DNA of 5,615 nt, taken from Oscillibacter sp. (GTDB lineage: Bacteria; Bacillota; Clostridia; Oscillospirales; Oscillospiraceae). The notes below the pieces were generated by a model. The model saw only the letters and a list, made by a program, of their open reading frames with translations, was not told the DNA's origin and did not search any database. Within the stretch, counting starts at the first letter, position 1. Every line of letters starts with the position of its first letter. The stretch covers positions 1 to 5,615 of the forward strand of contig JAAWIL010000135.1 of assembly GCA_022796315.1 (NCBI GenBank). Reading direction: 5' to 3'. Below are positions 1 to 5,529 of the stretch, piece by piece. Made by a program: the position numbers and the translations under genes.

Positions 1-97
1 CCGCAGGCATCCTGACGGATGGCAAGGATTTTTAACGCAGTCAGGGCGGAAAATACGCCGCCAAGACATGCGCGGGGAGATTTTAAACAGGCTCTCA
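1..97. mobile_element. Right half of a palindromic MITE-like element (partial, cut by window start)
   Basis: This stretch aligns with the right half of the complete element at 3050-3216. Both start with the apex hairpin CCGCAGG-cat-CCTGACGG and both run exactly 96 bases from the first apex C to the A of the terminal TA-like dinucleotide (position 97 here, 3215 there). It ends in TTAAACAGGCTCT (83-95), the exact reverse complement of AGAGCCTGTTTAA at 5517-5529, where the left half of a copy of the same subtype begins. The outer dinucleotide here is CA (96-97), not TA, so the target duplication is degenerate or belongs to a different copy. There is no ORF inside it, so any transposase would act in trans. 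Confidence is good for the relationship and lower for the transposon class. Confidence 0.75.
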
Positions 98-244
98 GGT
101 CCCCCGGTAGCCGGACCGGCCGCCCCGGGGAGCTCCGGCCGGAAGATTTTCATAGTATACCACTCTCTGGGTCAGATGTACAGTATTCCCTGTCGTTCCC
201 GCCTCCAAATCCCCGAAACCGGTATGGAAATTTCACGTTTGCTC
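98..244. other. Intergenic stretch with no gene recognised
   Basis: I find no credible coding region here; the short open frames have no ribosome binding site and show no family resemblance. The one visible structure is a GC-rich dyad at about 111-142 (CCGGCCG at 116-122 against CGGCCGG at 136-142, with CCCCGGGG between). No T-run follows it, so it is a poor candidate for an intrinsic terminator. The rest (143-244) is unremarkable and leads into the promoter at 245. Confidence 0.5.
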
Positions 245-273
245 TTGACCTTGCAGGAAAAATCCATTAGAAT
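245..273 (+). promoter_or_regulatory. Sigma-A-type promoter of the putative small RNA
   Basis: TTGACC (245-250) and TAGAAT (268-273) are separated by exactly 17 bases, each close to the housekeeping consensus. Transcription would start near 280, just before the densely structured segment at 291-464. No start codon with a ribosome binding site follows closely, which favours a non-coding transcript or a long leader. Confidence 0.7.
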
Positions 274-279
274 GGAACG

Positions 280-465
280 GTATATGTTATAGTCAGCGCA
301 GATGAAAGGAATCCAAGGGATTCTTTTCATCGCGGCACTGGAAAACCGTGCCGCAAGCCGCATCCGCGGCTTCCTGCGCTGGACTTCGTTGGGAAACGCA
401 CAGGCGCTTTGCGCCTTGGCGGACCTTTGGTCCGCCGGTTGAAAAGAAGCGGGCGCTTTTTTTCA
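280..465 (+). ncRNA. Putative structured small RNA (four-way junction plus hairpins), possibly a leader of the radical SAM gene
   Basis: Nearly every base from 291 to 464 can be paired locally. A closing helix pairs 291-301 with 374-385 (11 bp, one bulged G). Inside it three hairpins sit almost without linkers: 302-330 (13 bp, loop AAG), 332-354 (9 bp, one bulged T, loop AAAA) and 355-372 (7 bp, loop ATCC), forming a four-way junction. Then come hairpins 387-398 (CGTT/AACG), 402-416 (6 bp) and 418-436 (8 bp, perfect), and a last hairpin at 441-464 running into seven T. A good promoter lies just upstream. I do not recognise the family: the hallmark sequences of 6S, SRP, tmRNA, RNase P, T-box and SAM-I RNAs are not evident. 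The radical SAM start codon is about 93 bases past the T-run, so this could be a free small RNA or an attenuating leader. Start and end are inferred. Confidence 0.6.
441..464 (+). terminator. Likely intrinsic terminator of the small RNA
   Basis: GAAAAGAAGC (441-450) pairs with GCTTTTTTTC (455-464) around the loop GGGC, with one G-T wobble, and the 3' arm contains seven consecutive T. Pairing can extend to 437/468. The GC-rich core is only about four base pairs, so it may be a leaky terminator, compatible with partial read-through into the gene at 558. The perfect 8-bp hairpin at 418-436 just upstream could assist. Confidence 0.55.
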
Positions 466-557
466 GCTGCGTTGACTATAACGTACAAACTCCTTCCCTA
501 TTGTGCGGCGGCTGCCGCAATCATAGATCACGATTATCATGAAAGGCCGGCGACATC

Positions 558-1445
558 ATGAAACATCCCTACAAAACCCGCGAGGGCGGCGCGACGGTGA
601 CGATCTTCGTCCCTTATGACTGCAAAAACCACTGTCCCTTCTGCATCAACAAAGAGGAGTACGCGGACATGACCGGGTTCTCTGCGGAGAGCATCTGCGA
701 GAGCATCCGGCGGATGGATGCCATCACCCCCTGCTGCGATTTCGTCTTTACCGGCGGAGAGCCCTTTGCGGACCTGGAGATCCTCCAAAAGATGCTGGAT
801 GAGATTCCCACCACCCACCGGGTGTTCATCAACACCACCCTGCCCGTCTCCGAGAACAACCCGGAGGAGGAGCTGCTGGCCCTGCTGGAGCGGAACAAGC
901 ACAAGATCACCTGTGTCAACGTCTCCCGCCACATGCAGCACTACGTGGTGGAGTCCAACGACAGCCTGCTGGCCCGGCTGCCGGTGCCCTTCCGGGTGAA
1001 CTGCGTGCTCTACAAGAACTACCCCGCCGCGGAGCTGGTGCCCTATCTCGAGCGCTTCCGCCAGATCCCCGGGGCCTCTATCCAGTTCCGGTTCGACTAT
1101 ACCGCCACCACCCCGGAGAACCTCTACGAGGAGGAGGGCGACAAGATCCTCCACGATCTCAAGCAGGTGGCCCGCTACACGGGGCTGGACGGCTGCCGGA
1201 TGCGCTGCGGCTTCCACTTCGACTATCACGGCATGGAGCTGACCTACCACAAGACCCTGCCCTACTCCACCATCGTGGAGACGGACCCGGCGGACGGCGT
1301 CACCTATGACATCCTCTATGACATCCTCATCAAGCAGACCGGCGAGCTCCACTCGGACTGGACCGGCGTGCCTCTGGATGTGGAGGCCTATGAGAAGGTG
1401 GTCTTCGAGCCCTATGACCTCCGGTGGCTGACCCGGATTGCCTGA
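558..1445 (+). CDS. Radical SAM protein of unknown substrate
   Basis: This 295-residue protein has the radical SAM CxxxCxxC motif as C22-KNH-C26-PF-C29, which ligates a 4Fe-4S cluster that cleaves S-adenosylmethionine, and the SAM-contacting GGEP motif at 66-69 preceded by a hydrophobic strand (DFVFT). The remaining length fits a partial TIM barrel. Other cysteines (47, 59, 60, 119, 149, 213, 217) are scattered; C213 and C217 form a lone CxxxC, and there is no SPASM/Twitch-like cysteine cluster, so a second cluster is unlikely. The ATG at 558 follows AAAGG (542-546) at 11 bases, a weaker and longer-spaced site than those of the other genes here. A clear terminator ends it, so it is probably monocistronic. 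It follows the structured RNA at 280-465, which may regulate it. There is no peptide precursor or pathway gene next to it, so I cannot name a substrate. The family call is sure; the reaction is unknown. Confidence 0.93.
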   Translation: MKHPYKTREGGATVTIFVPYDCKNHCPFCINKEEYADMTGFSAESICESIRRMDAITPCCDFVFTGGEPFADLEILQKMLDEIPTTHRVFINTTLPVSENNPEEELLALLERNKHKITCVNVSRHMQHYVVESNDSLLARLPVPFRVNCVLYKNYPAAELVPYLERFRQIPGASIQFRFDYTATTPENLYEEEGDKILHDLKQVARYTGLDGCRMRCGFHFDYHGMELTYHKTLPYSTIVETDPADGVTYDILYDILIKQTGELHSDWTGVPLDVEAYEKVVFEPYDLRWLTRIA

Positions 1446-1459
1446 GCGGATTCCATTTT

Positions 1460-1488
1460 GAAAAGCGGCGGAAATTCCGCCGCTTTTC
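1460..1488 (+). terminator. Intrinsic terminator after the radical SAM gene
   Basis: GAAAAGCGGCGG (1460-1471) is perfectly complementary to CCGCCGCTTTTC (1477-1488) across a five-base AAATT loop. The hairpin carries A4 on its 5' side and T4 on its 3' side, so it could work in either direction. It starts 15 bases after the stop codon and separates this gene from the transporter. Confidence 0.85.
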
Positions 1489-1534
1489 TGCGTGGAAAGA
1501 GCGAAATCTTTGTGAAAAAGGCCGGAGAAAACCG

Positions 1535-1564
1535 GTGGCATTCCCTGTTCGTTCGTGCTACAAT
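1535..1564 (+). promoter_or_regulatory. Extended -10 promoter of the MATE transporter gene
   Basis: TACAAT (1559-1564) is preceded by TG at 1556-1557, giving an extended -10 (TGcTACAAT). A partial -35, GTGGCA (1535-1540), lies 18 bases upstream. The leader then contains a small hairpin (GCCCG 1575-1579 with CGGGC 1585-1589) before the ribosome binding site at 1606-1614. Confidence 0.6.
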
Positions 1565-1622
1565 GGGTTTCGCTGCCCGGTTTTCGGGCCGCACTTCTTT
1601 TTGTCAAGAGGAGGCCGCTGCC

Positions 1623-3029
1623 ATGAGCCGGGAAAAAAGATATGAAATGGATCTGTGCAGCGGGGCGATCCTGCCCAAGCTGCTGCGGTTCACGCTGCCG
1701 CTGGTGTGCTCCAGCAACCTGCAGCTGCTGTTCAACGCGGCGGACATCATCGTGGTAGGCCGCTTTGCCGGGGACGCCTCCCTGGCGGCGGTGGGGTCCA
1801 ACGCGGCCCTGATCAACCTCCTGGTAAACCTCTTCATCGGCCTCTCCGTGGGTGCCAATATCCTGGCCGCCCGGTACTTCGGCGCCGGGGACCGGGAGAG
1901 CCTGCGCCAGACCGTCCACACCTCCATCCTGCTGAGCATCCTCAGCGGCGTGGGACTGGCCGTGGTGGGCGCGTGCAGCGCCGGAACCATCCTGGACTGG
2001 ATGCGGTCCCCGCCGGAGGTCCGGGACCTGGCCGCCCGGTATCTCCAGATCTTCTTCCTGGGGATGCCTGCCCTCATGCTCTATAACTTCGGCGCCGCCC
2101 TGCTGCGGGCTGTGGGAGACACCCGCCGGCCCCTGTACTATCTCTTCACCGCCGGCCTTGTGAACGTGGCGCTGAACCTCTTCTTCGTCATCGTCTGCAA
2201 GCTGGACGTGGCCGGCGTGGCCCTGGCCACCGTGATCTCCCAGTGCATCTCCGCCTTTTTGGTGACGCGGTGCCTGATCCGGGAGGAGGGCGGGGTCCAC
2301 CTGGACCTGCGGCAACTGAAAATCTACCCCGTCCGCCTGAAGCAGATCCTGCGGGTGGGTCTTCCGGCGGGCTTCCAGGGAATGCTCTTCTCCCTGTCCA
2401 ATGTGGTGATCCAGTCCTCCATCAACACCTTCGGCGACGTGGTGGTCAGCGGCAGCTCCGTGGCCGCCAACATCGAGGGCTTTGTCTACGCCTCCATGAA
2501 CGCCTTCTACCAGGCCAACATCTCCTTCACCAGCCAGAACTACGGCGCCGGGCGCTACGAGCGCATCCGCCCCATCCTGATCCGGGCCCTGGCCTGCGCG
2601 GTGGTCACAGGGCTGGTGCTGGGCGGGCTCTCCGCCCTGCTGAGCCGCCAGCTGCTGGGCATATACTCCCGCACCGGGGCGGTGATTGACGCCGGCGCGG
2701 AGCGGCTGTGGATCGTCAGCTCCACCTACTTCCTCTGCGGAATCATGGATGTGCTGGTGGGCTCCCTGCGGGGCCTGGGCTATTCCGTGATGCCGATGCT
2801 GGTGTCTCTGATCGGCGCCTGCGTCCTGCGGCTGGTGTGGCTGGCCACCATCTTCCAGGTCCCCGCCTTCCACACGGTGCAGACCATCTACTGGTCCTAT
2901 CCCTTCTCCTGGATCGTCACCTCCCTGGTCCACGCCCTCTGCTTCCTCTGGGCCATGCGCCGCCTCCGGCGGCATCTGGCGGAGGACCAGATTCTCTACG
3001 CCTCGGACCCTCCGGCCTCCGCCGGATGA
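1623..3029 (+). CDS. MATE-family multidrug/toxin efflux transporter (YoeA-like)
   Basis: This 468-residue integral membrane protein has the two pseudo-symmetric halves of a MATE exporter, which expels cationic drugs or metabolites in exchange for Na+ or H+. Twelve hydrophobic segments are expected; the first contains ILPKLLRFTLPLVCS (16-30) followed by NAADIIVVGRFAG (38-50), typical of the YoeA-like branch. The internal repeat shows as ARYFGAG (83-89) against SQNYGAG (304-310), and LLRAVGDTRRP (160-170) against SLRGLGYSVMP (381-391). Length is normal for the family. I chose ATG 1623 because AAGAGGAGG (1606-1614) lies 8 bases upstream; the same frame is open back to 1458, but that upstream part covers the terminator and promoter and is not credible coding. 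No terminator is seen other than the hairpin element beginning 21 bases after the stop. The substrate cannot be told from sequence. Confidence 0.93.
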   Translation: MSREKRYEMDLCSGAILPKLLRFTLPLVCSSNLQLLFNAADIIVVGRFAGDASLAAVGSNAALINLLVNLFIGLSVGANILAARYFGAGDRESLRQTVHTSILLSILSGVGLAVVGACSAGTILDWMRSPPEVRDLAARYLQIFFLGMPALMLYNFGAALLRAVGDTRRPLYYLFTAGLVNVALNLFFVIVCKLDVAGVALATVISQCISAFLVTRCLIREEGGVHLDLRQLKIYPVRLKQILRVGLPAGFQGMLFSLSNVVIQSSINTFGDVVVSGSSVAANIEGFVYASMNAFYQANISFTSQNYGAGRYERIRPILIRALACAVVTGLVLGGLSALLSRQLLGIYSRTGAVIDAGAERLWIVSSTYFLCGIMDVLVGSLRGLGYSVMPMLVSLIGACVLRLVWLATIFQVPAFHTVQTIYWSYPFSWIVTSLVHALCFLWAMRRLRRHLAEDQILYASDPPASAG

Positions 3030-3049
3030 ATCGCCCCTTCCTGGACACA

Positions 3050-3216
3050 CTAGGGAAGCACTGATTAAATCAACGTGCGCAGATTTGCGTCATAAATTTC
3101 TCCTGGCTAGGAAGAAAACCGCAGGAATCCTGACGGATTTCAAGGTTTTCTGACGACGTCCAGGGGAAATTTATGGCGTGAAGATGCGTGCGAGGATTTA
3201 TTCAGTGGTTCCCTAG
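3050..3216. mobile_element. Complete MITE-like palindromic element, non-coding
   Basis: The ends are a near-perfect terminal inverted repeat: CTAGGGAAGCACTGATTAAA at 3050-3069 matches the complement of 3197-3216 with two mismatches. CTAG flanks both sides (3050-3053, 3213-3216), consistent with a 4-bp CTAG duplication (YTAR targets are known for IS5-type elements); a TA duplication as in IS630/mariner-type elements is equally possible. Inner arms pair too (3073-3105 with 3160-3192, about 25 of 33 plus G-T wobbles; AGAAAACC 3113-3120 with GGTTTTCT 3144-3151). The apex is CCGCAGG-aat-CCTGACGG (3119-3136). As RNA it would form one long hairpin. There is no ORF. It sits between the MATE gene and the small protein, so it may end the first transcript and displace the promoter of the second. 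Confidence 0.85.
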
Positions 3217-3248
3217 CCTCATCTCTCACCAGGAAGGAGGCGAGCGCC

Positions 3249-3398
3249 ATGCCCAAGCGCCGGCAGAAGGAGACTCCCATGGAAAAAGCCCGGGAGCTCA
3301 GTCAGTTCACCGCCGCGAAGACCGACCCCCAGGGAAGCTGGACCGGGAGGCCCCTGGACCCCTATGAGGTCCCGGTCCAGGACGCGGACGATCTGTAG
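3249..3398 (+). CDS. Conserved small protein with C-terminal PVQDADDL
   Basis: This is a 49-residue soluble protein beginning MPKRRQKETPMEKARELSQF and ending DPYEVPVQDADDL. The N-terminal third is basic and probably helical, the middle has a Gly/Pro-rich TDPQGSWTGRP (25-35), and the C terminus is strongly acidic. The frame is supported by AGGAAGGAGG (3231-3240) 8 bases before the ATG and by a very strong terminator just after the stop. The GSWTGRPxDPYExPVQDADDL pattern resembles a small uncharacterised protein I associate from memory with clostridial genomes; that recollection is not checked. There is no signal peptide, no membrane segment and no cysteine. Function is unknown. The MITE-like element ends 32 bases upstream of the start, and I see no clear promoter between it and the gene, so expression must start inside the element or read through from the transporter. 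Confidence 0.82.
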   Translation: MPKRRQKETPMEKARELSQFTAAKTDPQGSWTGRPLDPYEVPVQDADDL

Positions 3399-3430
3399 CG
3401 CTTTCCCTCAGGAAAGCGGCCGTTTCAACG

Positions 3431-3479
3431 AAAACAGGAGATTCAGAGCTCTGTGCGGTTCTGAATCTCCTGTTTTTTT
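3431..3479 (+). terminator. Strong intrinsic terminator after the small protein gene
   Basis: AAAACAGGAGATTCAGA (3431-3447) is perfectly complementary to TCTGAATCTCCTGTTTT (3460-3476), a 17-bp stem with a 12-base loop, and the T-run continues to seven T. It isolates the small gene from the hydrolase promoter that starts 19 bases later. Confidence 0.93.
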
Positions 3480-3497
3480 CGGAAGCAGTTTCCCCGG

Positions 3498-3526
3498 TTG
3501 ACAAAATCTGTCGAATCCTGTATGAT
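3498..3526 (+). promoter_or_regulatory. Near-consensus sigma-A promoter of the SLH serine hydrolase
   Basis: A perfect -35 TTGACA (3498-3503), a 17-base spacer and TATGAT (3521-3526) make this the strongest promoter in the window. The -10 box is also the first part of an 11-bp tandem repeat, and a near-palindrome (3517-3531) overlaps it, so a protein bound there would block RNA polymerase. The transcript would start near 3533, leaving a leader of roughly 95 bases. Confidence 0.85.
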
Positions 3527-3577
3527 GCAGGTATGATGCAGATATGATGCAAAAATGATTCCTGCATGATGCAGGAA
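3517..3577. repeat. Five in-register 11-bp repeats with two palindromes, probable operator array
   Basis: Units TATGATGCAGG (3521-3531), TATGATGCAGA (3532-3542), TATGATGCAAA (3543-3553), a degenerate AATGATTCCTG (3554-3564) and CATGATGCAGG (3565-3575) run without gaps. Two palindromes bracket them: CCTGTATGATGCAGG (3517-3531, one mismatch) and TTCCTGCATGATGCAGGAA (3559-3577, perfect 9-bp arms about a central G). Their CCTG starts are exactly 44 bases, four repeat units, apart. The period is close to one DNA helical turn, which suits side-by-side binding of a dimeric regulator on one face. The first palindrome covers the -10 box; the second lies in the early transcript, where it could also fold as a hairpin. 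The regulator is not in the window. Confidence 0.75.
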
Positions 3578-3627
3578 CCCTATTCCTGCCGCCTCTCCGG
3601 CCGGAAAACTGCGAAGGATGTGTACCT

Positions 3628-5529
3628 ATGAAACAGTTCACTCTGCCTCTGGTCCTGGCGGCCGGCTTTCTCTCTCTTCTGATCGGTTCTGCAGCACTGA
3701 ATAAACCAGAGAACGCAGTGCTACTGCGTTCTCTGGTCTCCGGGGGCCCCGGAGACGCGGCGGCTTCCTTAGACGAGGAAAATGCCGCGGATTCCCTAGA
3801 CGAGGAAAACGCGGCGGCGGAGCCTGCTCTCACTCTGGAGGAGCTCCGCTCCATCCGTTTCCCGGATGTCTCCGGCGGCCTGGCGGACTGCGCCCGGTAC
3901 GCGGCCTATCGCGGCTGGCTTCAGGGCACCGCCGGGGGCCGCTTCCTGCCGGAGAAGCTCGTCACCCGGTCCGTGCTGGTCACGGTGCTCCACCGCATGA
4001 GCGGCCAGGAGGCCCCGGAGTATGACGGCGCCTTTTCCGACGTCTCCCCGGAGGACCCCTTTGCCGGCGCCGTGGCCTGGGCTCTCCAGGCCGGCATTGT
4101 CACCGGCACGGAGGGCGGCGCCTTCTCCCCCCAGGACCCCATCTCCCGGGGCCAGCTGGCGGCTTTTTTGTACCGCTTCGCCGCCTTTGAGGACGGCAAG
4201 ACCTACGACGAGTCCCTGGCCGCTTACAGGGACCGGCACACGGTGCCCGGCTACGCCCGGCTCCCCCTGGCCTGGGCCCTGGAGAACCATCTCTATGACA
4301 GCATGGTCACCGACTCCATCTTTGCCGGCCTCCCGGTCTCCCGGGGGCAGCTGGCCCAGGTGCTGGTGGCCCTGGCGGCCTGCCTGGACCAGGAGCCCCT
4401 GGCCCGGGAGCTGGCGGCGGAGCTGTCTTTGAACCCCTCTCCCAGCGTCAGCCAGGCGAAGCACCGCGAGATCCAGGCCAAGGTGGACGCCATGGGTGCC
4501 AAGTACGGCGCCGTGGGGATGCAGGTGGCGGTGATTGAGGACGGGCGCCTCACGGACACCTACACCTACGGCTGGGCCACCAAGGGCTCCGCCCCCATGA
4601 CGGAGGACCACAAGATCCGCGTGGCCTCCATCACCAAGGTGGGCGTGGGGCTGGCGGCCATGATCCTGCGGGAGGACGGCGCCGTCAGCCTGGATGAGAG
4701 CATCGGTACTTACTGGGGCGTGACGGCGAAGAATCCCGCCTACCCCAATGACCCCATCACCATCCGCTCCCTCCTCTCCCATACCTCCTCCATCAGCTGT
4801 CTGGGGGACGATGCCTCCCGGTCCTACAGCGCGGTGCGCTCCCGGCTTCAGGGCGGCGGCTACTCCGGCACGAAGCCCGGCTCCATCTACTCCTGGATCT
4901 ATAACAACTACGCCTTCGGCGTTCTGGGCCAGACCCTGGAGCTGGCCTCCGGGCGGTATCTGGACCATGTGCTGGAGGACCGCCTCTGGTCCGTCATGGA
5001 CATTGACGCCGCCTTTGAGAGCGGCTGCATCGACGGCACCGGCCGCATCGCCACCCTCTACTATCACGACGGCAGCGTCAGCCGCTCCGCCGACTCCAGC
5101 CGCCGGATCGGACGGCCCTCCTCCCCCGGCGCCTCCGGCACCTACTTTGCCGGCGGCCTCACCATCAGCGCCAAGGATCTGGGCAAAATGACGGCCCTGC
5201 TGGCCAATGACGGCCGCTACGAGGGCCTGCAGCTCCTGAGCCCCGACTCTGTAGAGATCATGGAAACCCGGTACGACTACCAGCTCTCCGACGGAACCTA
5301 TCAGGCCCTGCCCCTGCGGTCCCAGGACAGCCTCTACGGCCGGGAGCGGCTCTACTACCACACCGGCAGCGCCTACGGCGTCTACAACTGGATGTCCTAC
5401 GACCCCGCCCGGCGGGACGGCGTGGTGGTGCTGACGGTGGGCGCCAGCGCCGCTAAGGACAGCCGGGGCATCTACGCCGTCTGCGGCGAGACCAGCCAGT
5501 ACATCTACGAGCTCTTAGAGCCTGTTTAA
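3628..5529 (+). CDS. Secreted SLH-domain serine hydrolase (beta-lactamase class C / PBP-like fold)
   Basis: This 633-residue protein starts with a signal peptide (MKQF then hydrophobic to about residue 24). A linker contains a doubled SLDEENAA (47-54, 56-63). Three SLH repeats follow at about 78-126, 136-185 and 200-252 (the third degenerate), each closing with a TR/SR motif (TRSV 113-116, SRGQ 173-176 and 238-241); SLH domains usually tether proteins to cell-wall polysaccharide. The catalytic domain spans about 275-633: SITK (334-337) gives the nucleophile S334 and base K337, Y425-N-N427 is the YxN motif, and HTG (578-580) replaces KTG as in many non-lactamase members. Likely a surface peptidase, esterase or penicillin-binding-like enzyme; the substrate is unknown, and the HTG makes a resistance role unproven. 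ATG 3628 follows GAAGGA (3613-3618) at 9 bases. The last residues (LEPV) and the stop lie within the end of a MITE-like element. Confidence 0.92.
   Translation: MKQFTLPLVLAAGFLSLLIGSAALNKPENAVLLRSLVSGGPGDAAASLDEENAADSLDEENAAAEPALTLEELRSIRFPDVSGGLADCARYAAYRGWLQGTAGGRFLPEKLVTRSVLVTVLHRMSGQEAPEYDGAFSDVSPEDPFAGAVAWALQAGIVTGTEGGAFSPQDPISRGQLAAFLYRFAAFEDGKTYDESLAAYRDRHTVPGYARLPLAWALENHLYDSMVTDSIFAGLPVSRGQLAQVLVALAACLDQEPLARELAAELSLNPSPSVSQAKHREIQAKVDAMGAKYGAVGMQVAVIEDGRLTDTYTYGWATKGSAPMTEDHKIRVASITKVGVGLAAMILREDGAVSLDESIGTYWGVTAKNPAYPNDPITIRSLLSHTSSISCLGDDASRSYSAVRSRLQGGGYSGTKPGSIYSWIYNNYAFGVLGQTLELASGRYLDHVLEDRLWSVMDIDAAFESGCIDGTGRIATLYYHDGSVSRSADSSRRIGRPSSPGASGTYFAGGLTISAKDLGKMTALLANDGRYEGLQLLSPDSVEIMETRYDYQLSDGTYQALPLRSQDSLYGRERLYYHTGSAYGVYNWMSYDPARRDGVVVLTVGASAAKDSRGIYAVCGETSQYIYELLEPV
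3705..3755. repeat. Two adjacent perfect inverted repeats inside the hydrolase coding region
   Basis: ACCAGAGAACGCAGT (3705-3719) and ACTGCGTTCTCTGGT (3723-3737) form a perfect 15-bp stem with loop GCT. Directly next to it TCTCCGGGG (3737-3745) and CCCCGGAGA (3747-3755) form a 9-bp arm palindrome about one G. Both fall in codons 26-43, just after the predicted signal peptide. No T-run follows, so termination is unlikely. Confidence 0.85.
3760..3813 (+). repeat. 27-bp tandem duplication in the hydrolase linker
   Basis: Two consecutive 27-base units (3760-3786 and 3787-3813) encode AASLDEENA and ADSLDEENA. The copies differ at only a few bases, mostly silent, so this is a fairly recent in-frame duplication. 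It adds acidic residues to the linker between the signal peptide and the first SLH repeat. Confidence 0.85.

Noticed and set aside
111..142. Terminator from the GC-rich dyad
   Set aside because: Several alternative GC pairings and no T-run directly after it.
472..501. Possible promoter with -35 TTGACT (472-477) for the radical SAM gene
   Set aside because: The -35 is good, but no acceptable -10 lies 16-18 bases downstream (only CCCTAT-like sequence), so I could not support it.
539..619. Tiny upstream frame starting at ATG 539, within a 9-bp direct repeat (ATCATGAAA at 536-544 and 555-563)
   Set aside because: No ribosome binding site and an implausible peptide; the repeated ATCATGAAA could be chance, though it places two ATGs 19 bases apart.
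1458..1622. N-terminal extension of the MATE protein from an earlier ATG
   Set aside because: It would translate through the terminator hairpin and the extended -10 promoter; the ATG at 1623 has a well-spaced AAGAGGAGG.
537..3050. Long minus-strand open frame (837 codons) across the radical SAM and MATE genes
   Set aside because: Its product is a low-complexity Gly/His/Gln/Asp-rich string with no fold, a by-product of GC-rich codon use on the + strand; it also crosses a terminator and a promoter.
3521..3575. CRISPR array
   Set aside because: The 11-bp repeats are contiguous with no spacers and overlap a promoter, so this is a tandem operator-like repeat.
3796..5361. Minus-strand open frame (521 codons) opposite the hydrolase
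   Set aside because: Same shadow pattern, rich in Gly/Ala/Val/His, no ribosome binding site and no domain, while the + strand encodes clear SLH and serine hydrolase motifs.
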